Positions 53,514-64,000 of a stretch of DNA of 64,000 nt are shown piece after piece. Every line of letters begins with the position of its first letter. Position 1 is the first letter of the stretch. A program made the position numbers and the translations under genes. The notes below the pieces were generated by a model. It saw nothing but the letters and a program-made list of their open reading frames with translations, was not told the origin of the DNA and ran no database searches. The stretch spans positions 154,509 through 218,508 of the forward strand of contig NZ_JOID01000018.1 of NCBI RefSeq assembly GCF_000719865.1, written 5' to 3'. Origin of the DNA: Streptomyces albus subsp. albus (GTDB taxonomy: Bacteria; Actinomycetota; Actinomycetes; Streptomycetales; Streptomycetaceae).

Positions 53514-54665
53514 GTGAAGACGTCCGTGAATCCGGAAGGAAGTCCATCCACCAGCTCGTCCACGAGTCCGTCAACGAGCGCCGCCGCAGGCCCCGCCGCG
53601 GGCTCGGCTGCGAACCCGCCCGTGCATCAGGCGCCGCACGCCGTCCTCGCCGAGGGACTGCAGAAGCGCTACGGCGAGAAGCGCGCACTGGACGGATTCG
53701 ACCTCACGGTCGCGCGCGGCACCGTCCACGGCCTCCTCGGGCCGAACGGCGCCGGCAAGACCACCGTCGTCCGGATCCTCTCCACCCTCGTGCGCCTCGA
53801 CGGGGGACGGGCCGAGGTCGCCGGGGTCGATGTGGCGAGCCGGCCGCGCGAGGTGCGCCGCCGGATCGGACTGACCGGCCAGTACGCGGCGGTGGACGAG
53901 ATCACCACCGCCCGCCAGAACCTGGTGATGTTCGGCCGCCTCTTCCACCTCGGCAAGAAGCGGGCGGAACGCCGGGCCGCCGAACTGCTGGAGCAGTTCG
54001 CCCTGACCGAGGCCGCCGACAAGGGCGTCAAGGAGTTCAGCGGTGGTATGCGCCGCCGGCTCGACCTCGCGACGAGCATGATCCTCGCCCCGCAGGTGCT
54101 GTTCCTCGACGAGCCCACCACCGGTCTCGACCCGCGCGGCCGCAACGAGGTGTGGGAAGCGGTGCGTTCCCTCGTCGCGGGTGGCACCACGGTGCTGCTC
54201 ACCACCCAGTACCTGGACGAGGCCGACAAGCTCGCCGACCGCATCGCCGTCATCGAACGGGGGCGGACCATCGCCGACGACACCCCCGCCGCCCTCAAAC
54301 AGCAGATCGGCGGCGACCGGATCGAGGTGGTCGTCCAGGAGGCCGCGGACCTCCCGGCCGCGGTCCGCATCGTCGCCAGGGTCACGGGCGCCGAGCCGGA
54401 CAGCGACCCCGAAGTCCGCCGTGCCGCGGCACCGGTGACCGACCGGGTGGCCGCCCTCACCGAGGTCGTCCGCACCCTCCGGGACGAGAAGATCCCGGTC
54501 GAGGACATCGGTCTCCGGCGGCCGACCCTGGACGAGGTCTTCCTGCGCATCACGGGACGGCGGGCGGAGGACGGCACGGGCGTCGGTACGGACGTCGGCA
54601 CCGTTACGGGCACCGGGGGAGCCGGACAGGCCGAGCGGACCCGGGAAGCAGGCCGAGCCGCATGA
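53514..54665 (+). CDS. ABC exporter ATP-binding protein, DrrA-like
   Basis: 383 residues. Ser/Thr/Ala/Gly tail (about 1-43), then a complete nucleotide-binding domain: Walker [19 protein letters not shown]-loop [19 protein letters not shown], signature [18 protein letters not shown], Walker [15 protein letters not shown] and H-loop substitute [11 protein letters not shown]. The switch His is replaced by Gln, as in other DrrA-type drug ATPases. The C-terminal domain ends [17 protein letters not shown], usual for DrrA. The GTG start lies just after GGGGGAATCACCT. The stop overlaps the permease start (ATGA). Confidence 0.92.
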   Translation: MKTSVNPEGSPSTSSSTSPSTSAAAGPAAGSAANPPVHQAPHAVLAEGLQKRYGEKRALDGFDLTVARGTVHGLLGPNGAGKTTVVRILSTLVRLDGGRAEVAGVDVASRPREVRRRIGLTGQYAAVDEITTARQNLVMFGRLFHLGKKRAERRAAELLEQFALTEAADKGVKEFSGGMRRRLDLATSMILAPQVLFLDEPTTGLDPRGRNEVWEAVRSLVAGGTTVLLTTQYLDEADKLADRIAVIERGRTIADDTPAALKQQIGGDRIEVVVQEAADLPAAVRIVARVTGAEPDSDPEVRRAAAPVTDRVAALTEVVRTLRDEKIPVEDIGLRRPTLDEVFLRITGRRAEDGTGVGTDVGTVTGTGGAGQAERTREAGRAA

Positions 54666-55771
54666 ACCCGCACACGAGGGCGAGCAGCACGGGCAACACC
54701 GACACCCGTGCGGACACAGGCACCAGTGCGGGCACAGGCACGGGTGCGGACAGGGGCGCCGACACGGGCGCCGACGCGGACACAGGGGGAAACAGGGCCA
54801 TGGCCACGAGCGCCGGCACATCCACGAGCACGGATGCCACGACCACGGGTGCCACGACCACGGGCACCAGGACGGCTGAAACCGCGGGCCCCGCAGCGGC
54901 GGCGTCCGGGCCCGCGCCCACCTCCGCGCCCGGGTCCGCAGCGGCCTCCGCGCCGACCCCCGCGCCGGACCTCGCGGTCCCCGAGCGCAGGATCTACTGG
55001 GCGATCGCCGACTGCCTCGTCATCGTCCGCAACGAACTGACCCATCTGGTGCGCCAGCCCGCCAACATCGCCTGGCAGCTGGGCTTCCCGATCGTCTCCG
55101 TCCTGCTCTTCGTCTACGTCTTCGGCAGCGCCATGGACGTCGGCGCGGACGACTACAAGGACTACGCGCTCCCCGGCATGTTCGCGATGACCATGGCCTT
55201 CGGCTTCATGAACACCGCGATGATGGTCGCCATCAACAAGGAGAAGGGCGTCATGGACCGCTTCCGGTCCATGCCCATGGCCCCCTCGGCCGTGGTGAGC
55301 GGGCGCGGAGTCTCCGACGTCATCAGCGCCTGCCTGGACCTGGTGGTGCTGGCGCTCATCGCTCTCGCCGTCGGCTGGCGCTCCGACGGCAGCCTTCCGG
55401 CCACCCTCGCCGCCTTCGGACTGCTGATCCTGCTGCGCTTCGCGCTGATCTGGATGGGGGTGTTCCTCGGACTGCTCGTGCCCAACCAGGAGGCGGCGGG
55501 CAATCTCTTCGCGCTGGCCTTCCCCTTCGGGATGATCTCCAGCGTGTTCACCCCGCCGTCGATGATGCCGGGCTGGCTGGGCGCCGTCGCGATGTGGAAC
55601 CCGGTCTCGTCCACGGCCAACGCCATCCGGGAGCTGTTCGGCAATCCCGTGCCCACGGGCGGCAGTTGGATCGAGCAGCACGCCCTGCTCATGGCCGTGG
55701 TCTGGCCGCTGATCGTCACGGCCGTCTTCCTGCCCCTGGCGGTACGCCGCTACCAGCGGCTCAGCCGCTGA
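54662..55771 (+). CDS. ABC-2 type exporter permease, DrrB-like
   Basis: 369 residues with six membrane helices in the last 260. [37 protein letters not shown] (positions 55016-55125), [34 protein letters not shown] and [30 protein letters not shown] are typical of drug ABC-2 permeases. The first ~105 residues are a Thr/Gly/Ala/Asp repeat tail. The ATG overlaps the ATPase stop by 4 nt, but an internal ATG at 54800 is an alternative start that removes part of the tail. Together with the ATPase it probably exports a hydrophobic drug or metabolite. Confidence 0.9.
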   Translation: MNPHTRASSTGNTDTRADTGTSAGTGTGADRGADTGADADTGGNRAMATSAGTSTSTDATTTGATTTGTRTAETAGPAAAASGPAPTSAPGSAAASAPTPAPDLAVPERRIYWAIADCLVIVRNELTHLVRQPANIAWQLGFPIVSVLLFVYVFGSAMDVGADDYKDYALPGMFAMTMAFGFMNTAMMVAINKEKGVMDRFRSMPMAPSAVVSGRGVSDVISACLDLVVLALIALAVGWRSDGSLPATLAAFGLLILLRFALIWMGVFLGLLVPNQEAAGNLFALAFPFGMISSVFTPPSMMPGWLGAVAMWNPVSSTANAIRELFGNPVPTGGSWIEQHALLMAVVWPLIVTAVFLPLAVRRYQRLSR

Positions 55772-55812
55772 GCCGACCGCCCGGCCCAGCCGCTGAGCCC
55801 ACCCGCTGAACG

Positions 55813-55867
55813 GAGCGGGCCCCGGCCGTCGCGCGTGGTGTCACGCACGAACGGCCGGAGCCCGCTC
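55813..55867. terminator. Bidirectional terminator between the ABC exporter and serC
   Basis: 17-nt arms (55813-55829 and 55851-55867) pair with one mismatch, and inside the 21-nt loop a second GCGTG/CACGC stem can form. Lies between convergent genes, 42 nt from one stop and 83 nt from the other. Confidence 0.88.
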
Positions 55868-55949
55868 TCACCGGTCGCCGCGATCACGGCCGACCGGACT
55901 GGTTCCGAACCGGGTACTGAACCGGTTCCGTTCCGTTTGTTCTCTTCCG

Positions 55950-57625
<1,676 letters not shown>

Positions 57626-60600
57626 ATGGCTGATCACGACGCGGCAGCTCCCGGCCCTGAACGGCGTGACCCGGCGAACCCGGGCTCCCGGCCCGATCCG
57701 GCACGGCCGGACCCGGCACGGCGCCATCCCGGGCAGTCCAGTCCGGCGCACCCCGCCCCGTCGGCCCAGGGCCTTTCCACAGCGTCCGGCGCGGCGGCCC
57801 CGGACGTCTCCGGGCTCGCGCGGGACCTGCGCCGGGCCATCGGTGGTGACGTGGAGTTCGACGCCGCGAGCCGAGCCCTGGTGACCATGGACGCCTCCAA
57901 CTACCGGCGCGTGCCCGTCGGCGTCGTCGCCCCGCGCGACGCCGACGACGTGGCCGCCGTCCTCGCCGTCTGCCGCGAGCACGGTGTGCCGGTCGTGCCC
58001 CGGGGCGGCGGTACCTCCATCGCGGGCCAGGCCACCGGCACCGGCGTCGTCCTCGACTTCACCCGGTACCTGAACCAGATCGTCTCCCTCGACCCGGAGA
58101 CGCGCACGGCCGTCGTCCAGCCCGGGGTCATCTGCGACAGCCTCCGTACCGCGGCCGCGGCCCACGGGCTGACCTTCGGCCCTGATCCGTCCACGCACAG
58201 CCGCTGCACCATCGGCGGCATGATCGGGAACAACTCCTGCGGCGCGCACTCCGTCGCCTGGGGCACCACCGCCGACAACGTCCGGGCCCTGGACGTCCTC
58301 ACGTACGGCGGCGAGCACGCCCACCTGGCGGCCCGGGACACAGGGCCTGCCGGCTCCGTGCCCGGCTCCGCCCCCGGCTCCCTGCCCGGCTCCGCCCCCG
58401 CCCCCGCCCCCGGCTCCGCCCCCGGCGGAACAGCGCTCCCACCCGCCCTGCGCGAGGGCGCCGAGGCCCTCGTCGCACGCCGTCTCGCCCTGCTGCGCAC
58501 CGGGTTCCCGGCCGGCCTCCCACGCCGCATCTCCGGTTACGCCCTCGACGCCCTGCTCCCCGAGAACGGCCCCGACTGGGCCCGCGCCTTCACCGGCAGC
58601 GAGGGCACCCTCGGCGTGCTCACCGAGGCGGCCGTACGGCTCGTCGAGGCACCCGCCGCCCGCGCCCTGGCCGTGCTCGGCTACGCGGACGAGAGCGCCG
58701 CCGCCGAGGCCGCCCACACCCTCCTCCCGCACGGGCCGCTGACCGTCGAGGGCATGGCCTCCGACCTCGTCCCCGCCCCGGCCGCCGCCTCCCTGCCCCG
58801 GGGCGCGGCCTGGCTCTTCGCCGAGACGGGCGGCTCCGCGCCGGACGAGGCCCGGGCCCGCGCGGAGGCGCTGTGCCGCGCGGCGGCCGACGGCACCACG
58901 GACAGCCTGGTCGTCACCGACCCCGCCCGCCGCCGCGCCCTGTGGCGCATCCGCGAGGACGCCTCCGGCACCGCCACCCGCATGCCCGACGGCAGCGAGG
59001 CCTGGCCCGGCTGGGAGGACTGCGCCGTCCCGCCCGCCCGCCTCGGCCCGTACCTCCGCGACTTCCGCGCCCTCCTGACCGAACACGGCCTGCGCGGCAC
59101 CCCGTACGGGCACTTCGGCGACGGCTGCATCCACGTCCGCATCGACTTCGACCTGCTCACCGGGCCCGGTATCGCCCGCTTCCGGGACTTCTCCACCGAC
59201 CTCGCCGACCTGGTCGTCGCGCACGGCGGCTCCCTCTCCGGCGAACACGGCGACGGCCAGGCGCGGGCCGAACTGCTGCCGCGGATGTACGGCGCCGAAC
59301 TGGTCCGCGCCTTTGAGGAGTTCAAGACGCTCTGGGACCCGGCGGGCGGCCTCAACCCGGGCATGCTCGTCCGCCCCCACCGCCTCGACGACAACCTCCG
59401 CTTCGCCGTGCTGCCGAAGCGGCCGGTTGACGTCGCCTTCGGCTACCCGCACGACGGCGGGGACTTCGCGGCGGCCGTGCGCCGGTGCGTCGGCGTCGCC
59501 AAGTGCCGTACTCCATCGGTCGCCGGAGCCGCCGTTATGTGCCCCTCCTTCCGCGCCACCGGCGAGGAGCAGCACTCGACCCGCGGCCGGGCCAGGCTGC
59601 TCCACGAGATGCTGGCCGGGGCCGACGGCGGTCCCGGCGGAATCGTCACGGACGGCTGGCGCTCGGAAGAGGTGCGGGAGGCGCTGGACCTGTGCCTGTC
59701 CTGCAAGGGCTGCCGCACCGACTGCCCCGTCAACGTCGACATGGCCACGTACAAGGCCGAGTTCCTGCACCACCACTACGCGGGCCGGCTCCGCCCCGCC
59801 GCCCACTACGCGATGGGCCGCCTGCCGCTCTGGCTGCGCGCGACGGCACCGGTCGCACCGGTGCTGGCACCCCTGGCCAACCGGCTGGCGCGGGTGGCAC
59901 CGCTGGCGGCGTTGGCGAAGCGGCTGGGCGGCATCGCGCCGGAACGGGAACTGCCGGAGCTGGCCCGGGAGACGTTCCGGCGGTGGTGGCGCCGCCGGAC
60001 GGCGGAGGCGGATGCGGGCGCGGGGACGGAGGCGGGGACGGAGACGGAGGCGGCGGGGACGGACGCGAGGGCGGACGCGGGAACGGCGGCGGGGACAGCG
60101 GGCAAGAGGGAGAAGGCGACGGTGAACGGGGTCGGGCCCGCGGCCGAGACCGGAGCCGAGACCGGAGCCGAGACCGGAGCCGAGACCGGAGCCGCAGCCG
60201 GGACGGAGGTCGCTCCCGCATCCGCCGACCTGCCCCGTCCCACCGGCTCCGGCCGTGCCGGTACGGACCCCGACCGCCGCCGCACGGTCGTGCTCTGGCC
60301 GGACACCTTCACCAACCACCTCTCCCCCTCCGTCGGCCGCTCGGCGGTGGCCGTACTGGAGGCGGCGGGCCTGCGGGTCGTCGTTCCGCCCAAGCGCGTG
60401 TGCTGCGGGCTGACATGGGTGTCCACCGGGCAACTGGACGGCGCACGCAAGGTGATGCGGCGCACCCTGGACGTCATGGCGCCCGCCCTGGAGGCGGGCC
60501 TCCCGGTCGTCGGCCTCGAACCGAGCTGTACCGCCGCGCTGCAAACCGACTTGCCCGAACTGCTGTCCGACGACCCGCGTGCAGCGCGCTTGGCTGAGGC

Positions 60601-61021
60601 AGTGACCACCTTCGCCCAAGCCCTCGACCAGTACGCCCCCGACTGGCAGCCCCCGCGCCTGGACCGCCCCGTCGTCGGCCAGACCCACTGCCACCAGCAC
60701 GCCGTCCTGGGCGACGTCGCCGAACGCAAACTCCGCGAACGGGCCGGACTGACGGGCGAGCTGTCGGGCGGCTGCTGCGGCCTGGCGGGCAACTTCGGCT
60801 TCGAACGCGGCCATTACGACGTCTCCGTGGCCTGCGCGGAGGAACAACTCCTGCCCTCCGTACGCCAAGCCACCCCGGACACCGAACTCCTCGCCGACGG
60901 CTTCTCCTGCCGCACCCAACTCGGTCAACTGGCGGGCCGCAGGGCGCGCCACTTGGCGGAGGTGCTGGCGGAAGGGCTGGCGGCCCGCCTGGTGGACGGA
61001 CCGGAGGACAGCCCGGGTTGA
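57626..61021 (+). CDS. Fused FAD-linked oxidase and Fe-S (GlpC/CCG) dehydrogenase
   Basis: 1131 residues combining what are separate GlcD- and GlcF/GlpC-like subunits in other bacteria. The FAD domain has PRGGGTSIAGQATGTGVVLD, NNSCGAHSVAWGTTADNV and GSEGTLGVLTEA; the FAD C-terminal domain ends HGDGQARAELLPRMYG. Then come two [4Fe-4S] clusters, CVGVAKCR...MCPSF and LCLSCKGCRTDCPVNVDM, and two CCG motifs, KRVCCGLTW and GGCCGLAGNFGFERGHYDV. It probably oxidises a 2-hydroxy acid such as D-lactate, D-2-hydroxyglutarate or glycolate. Low-complexity inserts lie at about residues 230-272 and 790-880, the second containing a 12-bp repeat in four copies (60143-60190). Start ATG 57626. Confidence 0.9.
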   Translation: MADHDAAAPGPERRDPANPGSRPDPARPDPARRHPGQSSPAHPAPSAQGLSTASGAAAPDVSGLARDLRRAIGGDVEFDAASRALVTMDASNYRRVPVGVVAPRDADDVAAVLAVCREHGVPVVPRGGGTSIAGQATGTGVVLDFTRYLNQIVSLDPETRTAVVQPGVICDSLRTAAAAHGLTFGPDPSTHSRCTIGGMIGNNSCGAHSVAWGTTADNVRALDVLTYGGEHAHLAARDTGPAGSVPGSAPGSLPGSAPAPAPGSAPGGTALPPALREGAEALVARRLALLRTGFPAGLPRRISGYALDALLPENGPDWARAFTGSEGTLGVLTEAAVRLVEAPAARALAVLGYADESAAAEAAHTLLPHGPLTVEGMASDLVPAPAAASLPRGAAWLFAETGGSAPDEARARAEALCRAAADGTTDSLVVTDPARRRALWRIREDASGTATRMPDGSEAWPGWEDCAVPPARLGPYLRDFRALLTEHGLRGTPYGHFGDGCIHVRIDFDLLTGPGIARFRDFSTDLADLVVAHGGSLSGEHGDGQARAELLPRMYGAELVRAFEEFKTLWDPAGGLNPGMLVRPHRLDDNLRFAVLPKRPVDVAFGYPHDGGDFAAAVRRCVGVAKCRTPSVAGAAVMCPSFRATGEEQHSTRGRARLLHEMLAGADGGPGGIVTDGWRSEEVREALDLCLSCKGCRTDCPVNVDMATYKAEFLHHHYAGRLRPAAHYAMGRLPLWLRATAPVAPVLAPLANRLARVAPLAALAKRLGGIAPERELPELARETFRRWWRRRTAEADAGAGTEAGTETEAAGTDARADAGTAAGTAGKREKATVNGVGPAAETGAETGAETGAETGAAAGTEVAPASADLPRPTGSGRAGTDPDRRRTVVLWPDTFTNHLSPSVGRSAVAVLEAAGLRVVVPPKRVCCGLTWVSTGQLDGARKVMRRTLDVMAPALEAGLPVVGLEPSCTAALQTDLPELLSDDPRAARLAEAVTTFAQALDQYAPDWQPPRLDRPVVGQTHCHQHAVLGDVAERKLRERAGLTGELSGGCCGLAGNFGFERGHYDVSVACAEEQLLPSVRQATPDTELLADGFSCRTQLGQLAGRRARHLAEVLAEGLAARLVDGPEDSPG

Positions 61022-61175
61022 CGGCCGGGAAAGCCGCTCGGACGAGGGTCCGGGTCCCGAGGCCCGGGGGAAGGCCGAGGGAGGGCCCGGAGAACAGCCG
61101 GTAGAAGACCCGGGGCGGGGGTCCGAGTGAGGGCCCCGGGTGAGGCCCCGGGATGAGCAGCCGGCCGACCGGCCG

Positions 61176-61487
61176 CTACGCCACAGGCTGCCGCGCCGCG
61201 TGGGCGACGAAGGCCGCCCACGCGGCGGGCGCGAGAACGAGCTGCGGACCGGACCGGTCCTTGGAGTCACGGACGTGGACGGCGCCGGAGCAGTCGGCTA
61301 TCTCGACACAGTCGCCGCCTCCGCTGTCGCTGTGGCTGGACTTCCGCCAGGGGAGGGCGACTTCGACGCAGTTGCCGCCTTCGGAGTCGCTGTGGCTGGA
61401 CTTCCGCCAGGAAAGGGCGACTTCTACGCAGTCGCCGCCCTCGCTGTCGCTGTAGCTGGACTTGAACCACACGAGCCGCGCACTCAT
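61176..61487 (-). CDS. DUF397 protein with triplicated core
   Basis: 103 residues. The DUF397 core, W(R/F)KSS(Y/H)SDSEGG(D/N)CVEVA, occurs three times with a 20-residue period (residues 7-26, 27-46, 47-66), followed by the usual RDSKDRSGPQLVLAPAAWAAFV end. The repeat is also strong at DNA level (60-bp units, 61290-61469), so it is a recent tandem duplication. The ATG overlaps the upstream regulator stop (ATGA). In Streptomyces such proteins partner with the XRE/DUF5753 regulator encoded next to them; some (BldB-, WhiJ-linked) influence development. Confidence 0.9.
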   Translation of the reverse strand: MSARLVWFKSSYSDSEGGDCVEVALSWRKSSHSDSEGGNCVEVALPWRKSSHSDSGGGDCVEIADCSGAVHVRDSKDRSGPQLVLAPAAWAAFVAHAARQPVA

Positions 61488-62299
61488 AGTTCCTCCGCCA
61501 CCTTCTCGATGAACCGAGCCGATTCCTCCGTGCCGAGGGCCTGCATCCGGATCATTCCATGGCGTTGGGCGAGCGCGCTGAGCTTGCGGGGATCGGTGTA
61601 CAAGACCCCCGTCTCCTGTCCCTCCACATAGGCGTACTGCTCATGCTCCGAGGTCTCCAGAAGGACGTACGGACCACTGAGCCCGGCCAGGGCGGCGGGC
61701 CCGGCCCGCAGTACTTGGACGGAGACGTTGCGCAGCTCACCGGTCTTCACCAGATGACGGAGCTGCGCCTTCATGACGTCCGGTCCGCCGACCGCAGTGC
61801 GCAGCGCCGCCTCGTAGATCACGAAACCGAAGAGGACCGGCGGCCTGCGCCTCAGCTTCTCCTGACGCTGGAGGCGGGCGGCCACGCGTTCATCGACCGT
61901 CTCCTCGTCCAGCGGCGGACAGTGACCGCCGATCAGGGCCCGGGCGTAGGCCTCGGTCTGCAACAGACCGGGGATGAGCAGGGCTCCGTACGAGTGCAGG
62001 GCGACGGCCGCTTCCTCAGCCGCCATGAAGTCCTGTGTACGGGCCGGGTACTTCTCCGGCTTGAGGTAGTCCTGCGCCGCGAGCAACAGCCCGTGCGCCC
62101 CGCACATCTCGTCGGCGACCTGGAGCAGCCGCAGGGTGGGCTTCCGGCGGCCCTGCTCCATGGACTTCACCGAGTCGTATTCGTAGTTCGCCTCTCTGCC
62201 CAACTGTTCGCGACTGATGCCCGCCTGGGTCCGCCACAGCTTGATCTGGTTGCCGCAGTACCGCCATGCCATCGGCGGCTCGGGGTTCTCCGTGCTCAC
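61484..62299 (-). CDS. XRE-family regulator with DUF5753 domain (WhiJ-like)
   Basis: About 271 residues. The N-terminal HTH is WRYCGNQIKLWRTQAGISREQLGREANYEYDSVKSMEQGRRKPTLRLLQVADEM (positions 62108-62270). The DUF5753 domain follows: FMAAEEAAVALHSYGALLIPGLLQTEAYARAL, RRPPVLFGFVIYEAALRTAVGG, VLRAGPAALAGLSGPYVLLE. GTG at 62299 has GGAGG about 9 nt upstream, so the reading to 62341 is not needed. Forms a co-translated pair with the DUF397 gene and is divergent from an RsbW-like ATPase gene, the standard three-gene layout of this regulatory family. Confidence 0.9.
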   Translation of the reverse strand: MSTENPEPPMAWRYCGNQIKLWRTQAGISREQLGREANYEYDSVKSMEQGRRKPTLRLLQVADEMCGAHGLLLAAQDYLKPEKYPARTQDFMAAEEAAVALHSYGALLIPGLLQTEAYARALIGGHCPPLDEETVDERVAARLQRQEKLRRRPPVLFGFVIYEAALRTAVGGPDVMKAQLRHLVKTGELRNVSVQVLRAGPAALAGLSGPYVLLETSEHEQYAYVEGQETGVLYTDPRKLSALAQRHGMIRMQALGTEESARFIEKVAEEL

Positions 62300-62434
62300 T
62301 GCGCCCCGCCTCCTCGGTGCTCGGTCACCGGTCCCGGGCATCGCTTCCGAGACCCGGTGCGCGCGGGGTACGGCTACGCTCCGTACCCGCTCCGCTCCTT
62401 GGCGAGGCTAGGAGCGCATCAGCACGCTGGCGGC

Positions 62435-62998
62435 GTGAACAGCGCAAAGACTCCCCTCACGAGCGATTCCCGACCGGCTGGCCCGCCCGCGGGCGCTAAC
62501 CCTGGCAAGCTGTCCCGCGACATCGAATGGCGCCTGCCGCGCCACGCGCGCAGCGTGAGCCGGGCCCGGACGCTGCTGCGTGGGCAGGCGCACTCCTGGG
62601 AACTCCCGGACGAGACGGTGGAGACGGCCGTCCTCCTGCTCAGCGAGCTGGTGACCAACGCCCACCGGCAGGCACGGACATCGCCCGGCCGCGAGATCAG
62701 CATCCGGTGCGTGGCGGAAGGACCGGCCCTGCGCGTCGAGGTGTCGGACGCGGGGGATGAGATGCCGCGTCTCCGGCAGGCGGCGGAAACCGATGAGTCG
62801 GGCCGCGGGCTCGCCCTGGTCAGCGCGTTGGCCGACTGGTGGGGCGCTCACCGCCGACCGTGCGGCATCGGCAAGACGGTGTGGTTCGAGCTGGACTTGC
62901 TCGAAGCCGACGGGGTGGAGGGCCCGGATGGGGCGCAACGGGTGCAGAACGTAGGGGAGATCCGAGAGGTGCGTGCGGTGGCGGAGGAGACGCGGTAG
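62435..62998 (+). CDS. HATPase (RsbW/AbaA-like) ATP-binding protein
   Basis: About 187 residues. A GHKL/anti-sigma kinase-like fold: WELPDETVETAVLLLSELVTNAHRQA (N box), LRVEVSDAGDEMP (G1 box) and TDESGRGLALVSALADWWG (G2 box). The C-terminus is variable. The GTG start is assigned by frame just before the conserved region; the ribosome site is weak. Such ATPases sit beside XRE/DUF397 pairs in many Streptomyces loci; the partner protein is unknown. Confidence 0.85.
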   Translation: MNSAKTPLTSDSRPAGPPAGANPGKLSRDIEWRLPRHARSVSRARTLLRGQAHSWELPDETVETAVLLLSELVTNAHRQARTSPGREISIRCVAEGPALRVEVSDAGDEMPRLRQAAETDESGRGLALVSALADWWGAHRRPCGIGKTVWFELDLLEADGVEGPDGAQRVQNVGEIREVRAVAEETR

Positions 62999-63814
62999 GC
63001 GCAGTAGGAGCGGGGCGGAGCAGTCGGTGGAGGGAGCAGACGGTTCAGGCCGAGCAGGCGATGCATACCGAGGCGAGCGAGGAGACCGAGCCGAGCGAGT
63101 AGATCGAGTAGATCGAGTAGATCCAGCCGAGCGAGTAGATGGAGCAAGACGGGCTGGGCGCCGAGCAGACGGCTCGAAGGGAACGACTGGAAGACCGGAG
63201 CGGCGGCCGAGCCGCCAAGCGCCGGCGGCCGATGGCGTCGGCGCGGTGAGCGCAGGCAAGGCGGTGGGTGGGCCGGGGTTACGGCGCCGGGTGGGCGGCG
63301 CGGTGGTGGTGGCGGGTGCGTCGCGGTCCGGCGGGGGTTGTTGGGTGTGGGTTACGGCATCCGTGCCGGGGGTTGGCCGGTGGTCGGTCGTCTATCCGGG
63401 GCCTTATGCCGCCGGGGTCGGTTCGAAAGGCGATGGCGTGGCTGGTGCCGGTGGGGGTGCGCGGAAACACACGCGCGCCTGATCTCTTCGGCTGTCCCGC
63501 CGTCGTGGCGGGCTGTCGGTGTCGGTCACGGGTGGCGCTTGGTCTCTGTGGGCGGTTTCAGGGGCACATGCGCCGGTGTTGTCCGGCCTTCGGGTCGTCG
63601 TGGCGGTCTACCGCTGGCAGCGGTCCCCAAGGGGTGGCTTGGGGGGTGCGTGGTGTGGGGCAGAGGTGGAGTTCCCGGGTCCGGTTTCGGCCACTCGTTC
63701 GGGTGGTTCCGACCCGTGGACCTGGATGTATTACCGTCCGTGACGGAGAATAGGAGGTAGGAACACCCGCTGCGTGGGCGGGAGTTCGAAGGCATCCGAT
63801 CGGGGGCGGAGACC
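62999..63814. other. Repeat-bearing gap before the last gene
   Basis: 815 bp without a credible gene. CGAGTAGAT occurs three times in a row at 63096-63122 and again at 63132-63140, embedded in a duplicated CCGAGCGAGTAGAT. From 63330 to 63760 the sequence is GT-rich and lower in GC than the rest of the window. All six frames look unlike Streptomyces proteins; a decayed gene cannot be excluded. AATAGGAGGTAGG near 63747 is a ribosome-site-like string without a fitting start. Confidence 0.45.
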
Positions 63815-64000
63815 ATGCAAGCCACACTGCTCGAACCCACCGACGCAGCCGGACCAGGCGCGTCGGATCTGCCGGTGTCGGCGGATGAGTGGGCGGCGCA
63901 TCTGGCCTCGGCGGTGCCGGGGCCGCAGACGGCGGCGATGCTGGGCCTGCTGGAGCGTGGAGGGTTGTCCACGGCGGGGCGGATCGACGCGTTGAAGGCG
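63815..64000 (+). CDS. Partial gene, possible DUF222/HNH-type protein
   Basis: An open frame runs from ATG 63815 (GGGGGCGGAGACC just upstream) to the end of the window, 62 codons. Residues include VSADEWAAHLASAVPGPQTAAMLGLLERGGLSTAGRIDALKA (positions 63875-64000), which resembles the helical start of actinobacterial DUF222 proteins that end in an HNH nuclease domain. The diagnostic part lies outside the window, so the family assignment is tentative. Confidence 0.5.
   Translation, partial: MQATLLEPTDAAGPGASDLPVSADEWAAHLASAVPGPQTAAMLGLLERGGLSTAGRIDALKA

Noticed and set aside
63268..63753. A gene of about 160 codons in the GT-rich gap
   Set aside because: Trp/Arg/Gly/Cys-rich translation, no ribosome site, and no codon-position GC pattern.

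Overview
The window is a stretch of very high-GC actinobacterial chromosome, almost certainly Streptomyces. The evidence is the base composition (well over 70% G+C, with G/C-saturated third codon positions), frequent GTG and TTG starts behind GGAGG-type ribosome sites, the futalosine menaquinone genes, an actinobacterial XPB helicase with its partner, and a regulator/DUF397/HATPase trio typical of the genus. The gene order 1-32 kb and 53-61 kb resembles, from memory and unverified, a core region of the S. coelicolor chromosome. No rRNA, tRNA, CRISPR array or insertion sequence was recognised.

Layout. 1-4.1 kb: thrC (5' end cut off) translationally coupled to a MoaD/ThiS-type sulfur carrier, then a cold-shock gene and groEL under what looks like a double CIRCE/HrcA operator. 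4.3-6.8 kb: murQ and an RpiR-family regulator with two palindromic operators at its own start (MurNAc-6-P recycling). 7-14 kb: two small conserved proteins, an MFS exporter, an HD hydrolase and a HelD-family RNA-polymerase ATPase. 14.4-24.3 kb: a His/Asp-repeat small protein, a GT87 mannosyltransferase-like membrane enzyme, XPB helicase and its large partner (which carries a recognisably related module), a membrane-anchored protein and a HAD phosphatase. 24.3-32 kb: a second cold-shock protein, mqnB-mqnD (menaquinone), a lipoprotein, an MFS protein and a DUF3027 protein. 32.8-44.5 kb: an Hsp90/sacsin-type ATPase, an acetyltransferase, a CtpE-like P-type ATPase, a DUF2530 protein, a purine permease, and a MarR regulator followed by an MFS exporter. 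44.6-48.4 kb: acetyltransferase, RNA ligase-like phosphodiesterase ThpR, a 28-residue membrane peptide, an aldo/keto reductase and an SGNH hydrolase.

The most unusual gene is at 48.55-50.83 kb. It has visibly lower GC than its surroundings and encodes a 759-residue protein with an N-terminal LQRAAGNAAV motif (seen in proteins linked to contractile-injection-system cargo and polymorphic toxins), a basic bipartite patch, a zinc deaminase-like HAE...PCxxC core and a C-terminal duplicated helical module. There is no obvious immunity gene next to it. 51-57 kb: a secreted beta-propeller protein, a TetR regulator divergent from a DrrAB-like ABC exporter with a perfect inverted-repeat operator between them, a strong bidirectional terminator, and serC. 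57.6-61 kb: a fused FAD/Fe-S dehydrogenase. 61-63 kb: DUF397 (internally triplicated), an XRE/DUF5753 regulator and an RsbW-like ATPase. The end holds a repeat-rich, lower-GC gap and the start of a truncated gene.

A theme across the window is expansion of short GC-rich tandem repeats. Between genes these are arrays with periods from about 6 to 85 bp. Inside otherwise conserved enzymes (MurQ, MqnD, MqnB, ThpR, the FAD/Fe-S dehydrogenase, the ABC permease, the P-type ATPase, the MFS protein and the Hsp90-like ATPase) they appear as in-frame Gly/Thr/Ala/Pro-rich tails or inserts.
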